64,000 nucleotides of DNA from Marinomonas hwangdonensis (GTDB lineage Bacteria > Pseudomonadota > Gammaproteobacteria > Pseudomonadales > Marinomonadaceae). The notes beneath the pieces were generated by a model. The model saw only the letters and a list, made by a program, of their open reading frames with translations, did not search any database and was not told where the DNA came from. Below are positions 45,330 to 51,959 of this stretch, one piece after another (within the stretch, counting starts at the first letter, position 1; each line of letters starts with the position of its first letter). The stretch spans positions 1 through 64,000 of the forward strand of contig NZ_RIZG01000007.1 of NCBI RefSeq assembly GCF_003721245.1, given 5' to 3'. A program made the translations under genes and the position numbers.

Positions 45330-45590
45330 ATGAAACTCAAATTAACCCCAACTCAAAACCTGTGTGTGGGCTATTTAGAATCCGGTTTTGAACTGATTCA
45401 ACAAGACGATCAATACTTCTTCATCAAAGGCCAGCGCCGCCAAAAGGTACTGCCCAAAACCCTAAACGCCCTCGTCAGCCGAGGCGCCCTTGCACACACA
45501 GAACAAGGCGACTACAAACTCAGTGACGAATTCATCGAACACCGCAAACGCATGCAAAGCCCCAGCAAAACCAAACCAACGCACCATTAA
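45330..45590 (+). CDS. Small hypothetical protein
   Basis: This protein of 86 residues has no recognised domain. The pattern of short helices with a basic loop (FFIKGQRRQKVLPKTLNALV) followed by GALAHTEQGDYKLSDEFI looks like a small winged-helix fold, but this is only a visual guess. GAGGTG lies upstream of two ATG codons three bases apart (45327 and 45330); the second has better spacing. It lies beside the integron but has base composition like the chromosome. Confidence 0.65.
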   Translation: MKLKLTPTQNLCVGYLESGFELIQQDDQYFFIKGQRRQKVLPKTLNALVSRGALAHTEQGDYKLSDEFIEHRKRMQSPSKTKPTHH

Positions 45591-45713
45591 CATACTTGAA
45601 AGCCATAGACCCCAAGGCTCATGAGGAAGGCACGACCGTAATAAGGCGTTCAAAACTTGCAGTGACAACATACCTCATCGCAGCGCCATTTAACTCTCCG
45701 CATCCTCAAATGT

Positions 45714-45734
45714 AGGTCGTGCATTTATGCCGAC
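45714..45734. repeat. REP-like palindrome between the small protein gene and intI
   Basis: AGGTCGTGCATTTATGCCGAC folds on itself (GTCG-GCAT with ATGC-CGAC, one bulged T). The sequence GGTCGTGC is also the inverse of GCACGACC at 45630-45637. The flanks CATGAGGAA (45620-45628) and TTCCTCATG (45748-45756) are inverted too. This nested symmetry is like a repetitive extragenic palindrome pair. Confidence 0.4.
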
Positions 45735-45756
45735 AACGTAATAATTTCCTCATGGT

Positions 45757-46719
45757 TCATAAGATCTGATCAAGAGGGCTATTGGTTCCCGCAAAATGCT
45801 GGCCGATGACATGGGTATAAATTTGTGTTGTCGACACATCGTTATGGCCGAGCAATTCTTGAACGGTTCTTATGTCTCGCCCTGCCATGAGTAAATGGGT
45901 CGCAAAAGAGTGGCGAAAAGTATGACAATTTACTCTTTTTTCATTAATTCCCGCGTCATTGACCGCTTTCTTCAACGCCTTACGAGGCACTGAATCATGT
46001 AAATGGTGTCTGCATAACTCACCAGTTAAAGGATGCGGACTAATTGACGTAGAGGGAAATAAAAACATCCAACTTAATTGACGAAAAGCATTAGGATACT
46101 TTTTAGAAAGCGCAAATGGTAAAGAAGGGCCATATCCGTTTGAATTGTCGTTTTGCTGGATTTTTTGAGCATATTCTTTTTGTTTATTTAAAGCTTCGGC
46201 TAACTTGCGGCTAAGAATAGTGGTTCTGTCTTTATTGCCTTTACTGCATCGCACAGCCAAACTGCCTTGATCCAAATTAATATCTTGAATGCGAATGCGT
46301 AAACATTCGCTAATTCTAAGTCCCGAGCCATACAGTAATGAAAAAATCAAATGATCCCGTTCATTCAAACAGCTTAGGACTTTTTGAATTTCGTTTGCGG
46401 CTAGAATAATGGGCAGACGTCGACCTTGTTTAGCATGCTGAAACCCTAAATCTCCCAATGGTTGATCCAGTAACTTGTTGTACAAAAAGGCGAGGGCATT
46501 CAGGGCCGATTTTTGAGTATTGATTGCGACATGTTGCTCTACGGCCAGAAACGATAAAAATGCTCTTACCTCTTCAGCGCCCATGTTTTGAGGGTGTTGC
46601 AACTTATGGAATCGAATAAAATATTTAATCCAATACAGGTAAGACTTCTCTGTTTTTAGGCTATAGCCGCGTAGCCGCAGCTCATGGCGAATAAAATTGA
46701 GGAAAGGGCTGGAAGACAT
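45757..46719 (-). CDS. intI: Integron integrase (tyrosine recombinase)
   Basis: This 320-residue integrase captures and shuffles gene cassettes by recombining attC with attI. The N-terminal SAM-like domain (about 5-95) leads to the catalytic domain, with Arg in GSGLRISECLR, Lys in SKGNKDR, HTFRHSFATHLL and LGHNDVSTTQIYTHV (catalytic Tyr). The IntI-specific insertion that separates integron integrases from XerC/D is present between these boxes (SPHPLTGELCRHHLHDS). AAGGAGTG lies seven bases before the ATG at 46719. The gene points away from the cassettes, as usual, and has a LexA box on its promoter. It appears intact, so the array may still be active. Confidence 0.96.
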   Translation of the reverse strand: MSSSPFLNFIRHELRLRGYSLKTEKSYLYWIKYFIRFHKLQHPQNMGAEEVRAFLSFLAVEQHVAINTQKSALNALAFLYNKLLDQPLGDLGFQHAKQGRRLPIILAANEIQKVLSCLNERDHLIFSLLYGSGLRISECLRIRIQDINLDQGSLAVRCSKGNKDRTTILSRKLAEALNKQKEYAQKIQQNDNSNGYGPSLPFALSKKYPNAFRQLSWMFLFPSTSISPHPLTGELCRHHLHDSVPRKALKKAVNDAGINEKRVNCHTFRHSFATHLLMAGRDIRTVQELLGHNDVSTTQIYTHVIGQHFAGTNSPLDQIL

Positions 46720-46749
46720 CACACACTCCTTGTGGATAATTGATAAAAA

Positions 46750-46785
46750 CTGTACAAATATACAGTCTATTTTTATGGTTGCCAA
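46750..46785 (-). promoter_or_regulatory. intI promoter with LexA box
   Basis: On the minus strand TTGGCA (46785-46780) and TATATT (46762-46757) are separated by exactly 17 bases. The -10 sits inside CTGT-N8-ACAG (46750-46765), the LexA/SOS-box consensus of gammaproteobacteria. Cassette shuffling should therefore rise after DNA damage. Confidence 0.85.
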
Positions 46786-47045
46786 CTTTTGGCTCGGTTT
46801 GCCAGTTTTGAATAGTCCTATTTTGCGTATTTGTACTGGTAGTAAGCCAGAAAGACCTTTAGTATCAATGGATAAGAATATCAGTAGCCGAAATAACAGG
46901 CTGTGAATAAATGTGTAAACCCGCATGCTCGGATTTCCAGTTTCATATGCTGTGGGAAAGTTTAAAAAGTGCCGTAGAATCAGTTTTTTACAGGGATTTA
47001 TATGGAAATTAAAAACTATGTAGATGCGCATGCGCACTATTAAAA
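46786..47045. other. Putative attI region, split at its right end by an IS
   Basis: This stretch holds no gene. It lies between the integrase promoter and the insertion sequence, where attI and the cassette promoter Pc are expected. It contains a perfect 12-base palindrome TGCGCATGCGCA (47025-47036). The attI core itself (GTTAGGC) is now on the far side of the IS at 48370. The integrase-binding arms and Pc cannot be placed by eye. Confidence 0.5.
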
Positions 47046-47101
47046 TAATGAAATGGACACCCCCTTCTATACTGAGTAGGTCAGTTTAAAAGGAGGACGT
47101 T

Positions 47102-48121
47102 ATGGATACGATTCATACAATTGGTATTGATTTAGCCAAATCAGTTTTTCAGATATGCGCTTTTAATCGAGCTGGAAAAAAACTGTTTAATAAAATGCTA
47201 CGTCGCAATCAACTTCTTCGTTTCTTAAGTAATATAGAGTCATGTTTGATTGGAATGGAAGCATGCGGTAGCTCCCATTATTGGGCTAGAGAGATAGGTA
47301 AACTAGGCCATACTGTGAAGTTGATGCCACCACAATATGTAAACCCTTGTGTTAAAACGAATAAGAATGATGCAGCGGAAGCCGAAGCCATTTGTGAAGC
47401 GGTTAGCCGACCAAATATGCGTTTCGTTTCTGTTAAAAGTGAAGAGCAGCAAGCTTTGCTTTTACTCCATCGAGAACGAGATGGTGTTGTACGAGACCGA
47501 ACGGCTTTAATTAATAGAATTAGGGCAAGTTTGCAGGAGTTTGGTGTCAGTATCCCAGCAGGAAGGTTTCGTTTACAGATATGGTTTAGAGAGGATTTTG
47601 CCTTAGTTGAAGATTGTCTGCCTAAGATGTTGTGTAATCTTATTAAGTCAATGCAATCTAGATTAATGGATTTAGAGAAATACCTAGATGGCTTAGATAC
47701 ACAAATTGATAGAGCGAGCCAAGAAAGTCGCCAATGTCAGGCTATTAGAGAAATTCCAGGTGTTGGTCGATTAACCTCATCAGCGTTAGTGGCAAGTATT
47801 GGTGATGCAAGAGAATTTGATTCTGGTCGTCAACTATCTGCTTGGTTGGGTTTGGTGCCGAGTCAACACTCAAGTGGAGGAAAGTCACTTTTACTAGGTA
47901 TTAGTAAACGAGGCGATTCGTATTTAAGGCGAATGTATATTCATGGTGCTAGGGCGGTTATAAGACATAGTAAACCGGGAAAACCTTATTATGAGTGGAT
48001 TACAAACCTGTTAAACAGAATGCATAAAAACAAAGTCATTGTGGCATTAGCCAACAAATTGGTAAGAGTTGTTTGGGCGATACTTGCACGAGATCAAAAA
48101 TATCAGGCTCAAACGGTCTAA
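47102..48121 (+). CDS. IS110 family transposase, IS1111 group
   Basis: This 339-residue DEDD transposase is intact. The N-terminal RuvC-like domain shows IGIDLAKSVFQ (Asp10), GMEACGSSHYWA (Glu) and KTNKNDAAEAEAI (Asp pair). The C-terminal Transposase_20 domain has the helix-hairpin-helix-like IPGVGRLTSSALVASIG and the nucleophilic Ser region GLVPSQHSSGGKSLL. GGAGGACGTT precedes the ATG. These enzymes use a structured noncoding RNA carried on the element to choose the target. Confidence 0.94.
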   Translation: MDTIHTIGIDLAKSVFQICAFNRAGKKLFNKMLRRNQLLRFLSNIESCLIGMEACGSSHYWAREIGKLGHTVKLMPPQYVNPCVKTNKNDAAEAEAICEAVSRPNMRFVSVKSEEQQALLLLHRERDGVVRDRTALINRIRASLQEFGVSIPAGRFRLQIWFREDFALVEDCLPKMLCNLIKSMQSRLMDLEKYLDGLDTQIDRASQESRQCQAIREIPGVGRLTSSALVASIGDAREFDSGRQLSAWLGLVPSQHSSGGKSLLLGISKRGDSYLRRMYIHGARAVIRHSKPGKPYYEWITNLLNRMHKNKVIVALANKLVRVVWAILARDQKYQAQTV

Positions 48122-48354
48122 ATTTAAAAGAGTGATACACCAAGTTTTGCTTAGTAAAAAAGAGTGATGACAAGATAGGTAAGACCGTGACTTGGAAATT
48201 CTGGGACTAACATCGTTTCGTTGAAAACGCCAAAATGATTAGAACCAAGTCAGCGGAGTTCATCAGGGATAAAAGCTAAAAAAGCTTTACGAAAAATCCG
48301 AATAGATGGCTGCAAAACTGTTCTTGTTAGATCTTGATTTTACTTGCAAAAATC
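48122..48354 (+). ncRNA. Candidate guide (seeker/bridge) RNA region of the IS
   Basis: The 233 bases between the transposase stop and the right inverted repeat have no coding potential, but IS1111 elements are known to encode their guide RNA here. The octamer CTAACATC (48207-48214) is the exact reverse complement of GATGTTAG (48367-48374), the bases across the right end of the IS and the attI/cassette core. It sits beside a small hairpin, CGTTTC/GAAAACG. A second related stretch, TTGTTAGATC, lies near 48325. The exact RNA ends cannot be set from sequence alone. Confidence 0.5.
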
Positions 48355-48370
48355 GGGGTGTCCATAGATG

Positions 48371-49183
48371 TTAGGCATTCAGGAGATACCAATGGAATTC
48401 GATGTAGGAAAGTGGCTTGGTAAAATACTTTTTGAGTCGGGCAACTTTGAAGTTCTATATGAATACTCTTCGAATGAAAAGTACTTGATGGAATATATTG
48501 GCAATAGAGAAATAATGGGTTCAAAAGGAACAGAAAAAATTTCAAACTTGTCAAGTTCGTATAAAGATTCGATTGTTGACTCACTCTCTTCATCTGTCAG
48601 AGAAGCGTTAGAGACAATGTGTAACAACATGAATGTAATTGCCGTGGCATTTCTAGAGGGAATGATGAAAGAGCTTGCTGTGAGTGTATTTGTTAAACAC
48701 CCAGTCAGAATGTATAAATATATTGGAGAGAATGAGGCAGGGTCGGTTTCCTTGAAGTTAATATTAAACGAAGAGACGAAAGAAGCATTGATATTGAATT
48801 TAGCTAACATGGCCGCTTCGACTCTTTTGAAAGGGAAGTTTTCTTCCAACATTAAAAATCTCGAAGAAATCACAAAGTCTACCGTACCAGAAAGTCTAAA
48901 AAAATGTCTTATAAAAATAGTTCAACATCGAAATGAATTCGTTCATGAAAGCAAAGTTAAGACATTAACAAACTTAGATGTCAAAAAAAACTTTGACGAT
49001 GTATATGAGTTTTTAAAATGGATGGGCATAGCAGCTTTAAGTCAGAATGTACCTGTTAATGACCCGGCTAATCTGGTTATTTCAGAACATGCCTAACAAG
49101 GTTGTCAACTCGGACAAAAAACAGTTGGCTGTTACGCTTCGCTTCACATTTTAGCCAACAATTTTTTGCCGGTTACAACGGCG
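48371..49183 (+). mobile_element. Gene cassette 1 (HEPN-motif protein)
   Basis: The cassette runs from the TT of the core GTTAGGC (48370-48376) to the G of the next core, GTTATAC (49183-49189). Its attC starts with GCCTAAC, the exact complement of its own 5' core, proving the two ends belong together. Size 813 bp. Confidence 0.85.
48392..49096 (+). CDS. HEPN-motif protein, candidate RNase or toxin (cassette 1)
   Basis: This 234-residue protein is mostly helical. Near the C terminus it has HRNEFVHES, in which Arg180 and His185 form the R-x4-H motif of HEPN ribonucleases. A hydrophobic small-residue patch lies before it (ILNLANMAASTLL). The arrangement resembles the RiboL-PSP-HEPN and similar one-domain families used in toxin-antitoxin and anti-phage systems. 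No partner nucleotidyltransferase is encoded in the cassette. AGGAG sits eight bases before the ATG at 48392; an upstream ATG lies in the core site. The stop codon is inside the attC core, as is usual in cassettes. Confidence 0.65.
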   Translation: MEFDVGKWLGKILFESGNFEVLYEYSSNEKYLMEYIGNREIMGSKGTEKISNLSSSYKDSIVDSLSSSVREALETMCNNMNVIAVAFLEGMMKELAVSVFVKHPVRMYKYIGENEAGSVSLKLILNEETKEALILNLANMAASTLLKGKFSSNIKNLEEITKSTVPESLKKCLIKIVQHRNEFVHESKVKTLTNLDVKKNFDDVYEFLKWMGIAALSQNVPVNDPANLVISEHA

Positions 49184-49189
49184 TTATAC
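49091..49189 (+). other. attC site 1
   Basis: GCCTAAC (49091-49097) to GTTATAC (49183-49189), 99 bp. Inner arms GTTGGCT/AGCCAAC and a longer A-rich/T-rich extension (ACAAAAAA/TTTTTTG) give the typical imperfect hairpin. Confidence 0.85.
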
Positions 49190-49234
49190 GCGGGCTAATC
49201 CGTCGCATTTTTTAACCTATTAACAAGAAGAAAT

Positions 49235-49837
49235 ATGGATATAAAAGCAGTAAGAAAAGAAATGTTGAGTGAGCTGACTGATCAAGTTGGTGTTTACGCT
49301 TTATGTGATTTAGACAAAAATCCAATATATATTGGGCAATCTACCGATGGAATAAGAACAAGGGTAAACCGCCATTTAACGAGTGCTAGAAGCGATGTTA
49401 TTGCGAATAGACAGCTTGATATTTGGGAAATCTACGAAGTTTGGGCATGGCCAGTAGGAGAAAAACTCCCTAAAGCAACACCCAAAGCGGAGAAAGATAG
49501 GCAAAAACAGAAAATAACAAGCTTAGAGAACTATTTAATAAGTTATTACAATTCAATTAGTCCATTAGTAAACGGAAAGCTACCAGTATCTACTGAAATA
49601 ACTCCAGAGGTACCCGTTAAACAAACTGTACCGATTATGCATGAAGAAGAGCGCTTACAGCGATTGGAACCATCGCGCAGATTACCGCGACAAATGGAGC
49701 ACTTAACTAATCTATTTAGCCACATTCTTGAGGTAAAAAATAACCCAGAACAAAGACGTATGCTCAGGGTTCATTTCAATAGGACAGACAAATATTACAA
49801 AGGCTTTATGGCAGACTCAGGAGAAGACGAAGTGTAG
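49235..49837 (+). CDS. GIY-YIG nuclease, candidate restriction endonuclease (cassette 2)
   Basis: This 200-residue protein has the GIY-YIG nuclease core: GVY at 19-21, YIG at 32-34, Arg43 with His47 in RTRVNRH, and the metal-binding Glu98 in SLENYLI. The C-terminal half is basic and may recognise DNA. It ends one base before the stop of a C5-cytosine methyltransferase read from the other strand. GIY-YIG restriction enzymes paired with C5 methyltransferases are known (Eco29kI group), so a type II restriction enzyme is the best call. Its recognition site is unknown. AAGAAGAAAT precedes the ATG. Confidence 0.75.
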   Translation: MDIKAVRKEMLSELTDQVGVYALCDLDKNPIYIGQSTDGIRTRVNRHLTSARSDVIANRQLDIWEIYEVWAWPVGEKLPKATPKAEKDRQKQKITSLENYLISYYNSISPLVNGKLPVSTEITPEVPVKQTVPIMHEEERLQRLEPSRRLPRQMEHLTNLFSHILEVKNNPEQRRMLRVHFNRTDKYYKGFMADSGEDEV

Positions 49838-49838
49838 A

Positions 49839-50960
49839 TTATGAGGCCTCTTGGATAGGTTTGAGCAAATGCTTTTCAATCCAAGAAACAGCTGGAACTA
49901 CTAAGCCATCACCAAACACATGATATGCATCATTATATTTGCTAGGTAGCTTATAATTATCCGGGACACCCATTAGTCTAGCGGCCTCTCTGCGAGATAG
50001 CAGTCTAGCTTTCACTTCGCCATTCTCAACCAGAACTAAGGTTTGTCTGCTAGAGCCACCAGTGGGGGTTCTTAAGCACCCTGCGGTGCCATCAAACCTC
50101 ACTTCAGCTCTTTGAAGTTTTTCTCCATTCTTTTGTTTTCTTACCCTTTTGTACAATCCTCCGACAACCAATCCATTTTCCCTTTTAGCTTGATTAAGTT
50201 TTTCTAGATTTGTTTCGCTCATCATTGAGATGAGCTTCTTTACTTCTCCAGTGCCAAGCTCCTTAACATCAGTTGGATTTTCTTCAACAATATCAACTAA
50301 GTTTTTATCTCTATTAGGAGGAGTTGGCATAGACCACCAGACCCACTTTTTCTGCAATTTTTCTGGTAATGCAGAATGGGCTTTAATCAAATTAGAAGGG
50401 TGCCACTCAGGGTTAGGTTCTTTACTAATTAGAGTGAAAAATCGTGTTTTAGGGGTTTTTGTCGCGATTACAAACAGTCTAGGTCGTGATTGAGGTACAA
50501 ATGAAGCACCATCTACTACAACGCACCCAGTGTAGTACCCCAGACTTGAAAGTGCCTCAATTATAGCTTCAAAGTCTTTACCACCATGCGAAGTAATAGC
50601 GCCGACAACATTTTCAAGAACAATGAGATTTGGTTGCCGCTTTTCTACCTTAAGGTCCTTTATAATCGACATTAGTTTTTTAAAGGTTCCACTGCGCTCA
50701 CCATTTAAGCCAGCTCCGTTACCTGCTAATGACAAGTCCTGGCATGGGAATGAGCCCCATATAAGGTCTGCTTTACCGGGTAGATTTGATGCATTCAGTT
50801 TATAAATGTCTTCTTTTAAAATCTCATCATCTCCAAAATTTTCTATATAGGTAGAAACTTTTTTAGCGCAAATATCATTGGCAAACTGGCATTTCCATTC
50901 ACCACCTAATCCGAGGCGCGCCATTCCTCCTCCTGAAAAAAACTCAAAAAATTTAGGCAT
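49839..50960 (-). CDS. DNA (cytosine-5)-methyltransferase (cassette 2)
   Basis: This 373-residue C5-methyltransferase has its motifs in order: FFEFFSGGG (motif I, residues 4-12), FPCQDLSLAG with the catalytic Cys73 (motif IV), LENVVG at 115-120 (motif VI), PQSRPRLFVIA at 156-166 (motif VIII) and ARLMGVPDNYKLP near the end (motifs IX-X). It probably protects the DNA from the GIY-YIG nuclease encoded tail-to-tail. The ATG at 50960 (MPKFFEFF) is chosen for its fit to motif I; the frame is open 26 codons further. It opposes the cassette orientation, so it needs its own promoter. It overlaps the small upstream ORF by eight bases. Confidence 0.9.
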   Translation of the reverse strand: MPKFFEFFSGGGMARLGLGGEWKCQFANDICAKKVSTYIENFGDDEILKEDIYKLNASNLPGKADLIWGSFPCQDLSLAGNGAGLNGERSGTFKKLMSIIKDLKVEKRQPNLIVLENVVGAITSHGGKDFEAIIEALSSLGYYTGCVVVDGASFVPQSRPRLFVIATKTPKTRFFTLISKEPNPEWHPSNLIKAHSALPEKLQKKWVWWSMPTPPNRDKNLVDIVEENPTDVKELGTGEVKKLISMMSETNLEKLNQAKRENGLVVGGLYKRVRKQKNGEKLQRAEVRFDGTAGCLRTPTGGSSRQTLVLVENGEVKARLLSRREAARLMGVPDNYKLPSKYNDAYHVFGDGLVVPAVSWIEKHLLKPIQEAS

Positions 50961-51225
50961 CGCTACTGCCCTTAATTTTGTATTCAGCAGTGAGTTCACA
51001 TACACAATTGTGGACTCTTTCCTGATCATCAGTGCCAACAGGATAAGATGGGCATTTGCGACCAGAGACTACGCCATCATATGAAATTTGAACTTTGGAT
51101 ACAGGCTTAAATTCACCGTCTCCCCAGTCCTCTAGACCTACAGAAACTTTGTATGAAGTGCCCTTGGGATGCGGGGGGCTCGCCTCTATATCTTTCGATT
51201 TTTGGGGGTAGAATGTTCTGGGCAC
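50953..51225 (-). CDS. Small protein coupled to the methyltransferase (cassette 2)
   Basis: This 90-residue protein has a GTG start and no strong ribosome-binding site. It contains SYKVSVGLEDWGDGEFKPVSKV and two Cys (residues about 58 and 74), and looks beta-rich. Its stop overlaps the methyltransferase start by eight bases, so the two would be translated together. It may be a modification subunit, an immunity or control factor, or an unrelated passenger. No helix-turn-helix of the controller-protein type is visible. The family is not recognised. Confidence 0.55.
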   Translation of the reverse strand: MPRTFYPQKSKDIEASPPHPKGTSYKVSVGLEDWGDGEFKPVSKVQISYDGVVSGRKCPSYPVGTDDQERVHNCVCELTAEYKIKGSSDA

Positions 51226-51310
51226 AGAGGTATAGACCTGAGTTGTAAATGATTGACGTAATTTACTATAGAGGCCTATAGGAGTCTATAGTAAAATTTA
51301 GACTAAAAAC

Positions 51311-51414
51311 GTATAACAAGGCGCTGCAACCGACCTCCGGTATTTGTCACTTTGGTTGCAAAAATCCGCAAATAAAGTGCCAAGTACCTCCGGCGGCTGA
51401 GCGCGGCGTTATGG
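51311..51414 (+). other. attC site 2
   Basis: GTATAAC (51311-51317) to GTTATGG (51408-51414), 104 bp. Internal arms include TCACTTTGGTTGC/GCAAATAAAGTG and GCGCTG-like bases near both ends. Confidence 0.8.
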
Positions 51415-51953
51415 AATCAACGTTTCTTCGGTAATTTCTGATGAATCAAAGAGAAAAGAACGTCAAGATGATGATTAAAGTCATCAAAGACTGCCAAGAA
51501 CACAAGAAAATGAGAACTCCAAACAGAGTCTGGTCTACATACTTTCGCTATGCGTTAAATGAACTTGAAAAGGGCTCAGTGTTAGTATCAGAGGCTGTAA
51601 ATGAAAATCTAAATGAAAAATTCATTATTGAGCACACATTTCCATTTAGATTGCTCCGCGACAAATTAATGAGCCTTGAAAACGTTGATTTTAGATCAGT
51701 TTCAAACATTTTGGATAGATTTCATGTGGTAACTAAAATTACTTACGAAGAGGACCAAAGATTGAAATTAAATGGTCTTAACCGTGACATGCCAAAGGAT
51801 TGGGATCAAAAAAATCCGTTTGCTAGGTACGAGGTGGCAGGAATATCAATTTATCCAGACTAGGAACATTCATAACAAACCGCTTAAATTTGTTCCGGCC
51901 ACAAAAAAGCGTGGCCTCCACCGACTCGCTAACTCTCGCCGTTTAGCGGGGCG
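51409..51953 (+). mobile_element. Gene cassette 3 (unknown protein)
   Basis: A 545-bp cassette from TT of GTTATGG to G of GTTATAT (51953). Its attC starts with TCATAAC, complementary to its own 5' core with one G-T wobble. Confidence 0.8.
51441..51863 (+). CDS. Uncharacterised cassette protein (cassette 3)
   Basis: This 140-residue basic protein has no domain I can name. The middle segment IIEHTFPFRLLRDKLMSL and the ending MPKDWDQKNPFARYEVAGI have the look of a conserved family; the His in EHTFP recalls HNH-type nuclease cores, but the remaining HNH residues are not evident. The ATG lies 33 bases into the cassette with weak ribosome-binding sequence. The attC begins seven bases after the stop. 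Function unknown; defence is a guess from its neighbours. Confidence 0.6.
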   Translation: MNQREKNVKMMIKVIKDCQEHKKMRTPNRVWSTYFRYALNELEKGSVLVSEAVNENLNEKFIIEHTFPFRLLRDKLMSLENVDFRSVSNILDRFHVVTKITYEEDQRLKLNGLNRDMPKDWDQKNPFARYEVAGISIYPD

Positions 51954-51959
51954 TTATAT
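51870..51959 (+). other. attC site 3
   Basis: TCATAAC (51870-51876) to GTTATAT (51953-51959), 90 bp. Contains the perfect arms GGCCAC/GTGGCC and an outer pair CCGCT/AGCGG. Confidence 0.8.

Larger units (their letters stand above)
47046..48368 (+). mobile_element. IS1111-type (IS110 family) insertion sequence at the attI/cassette junction
   Basis: The element carries a single transposase gene bounded by inverted repeats ATGGACACCCC (47053-47063) and GGGGTGTCCAT (48355-48365), perfect over 11 bases. In IS1111 elements these repeats are subterminal, with a few bases outside them, so the borders given are estimates. There is no evident target duplication, as expected. The IS lies directly before the GTTAGGC core of the first cassette. 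A subgroup of IS1111 elements is known to target integron attC sites. Confidence 0.85.
49184..51408 (+). mobile_element. Gene cassette 2 (candidate restriction-modification system)
   Basis: The cassette starts at TT of GTTATAC and ends at G of GTTATGG (51408). Its attC opens with GTATAAC, the exact complement of its own 5' core. It is 2225 bp, several times larger than a typical cassette, and holds genes on both strands. Confidence 0.85.

Noticed and set aside
46720-47037. Extended N terminus of the integrase frame up to 47037
   Set aside because: The extra 106 codons run through the promoter and LexA box, and the ATG at 46719 has a strong ribosome-binding site and the correct IntI length.
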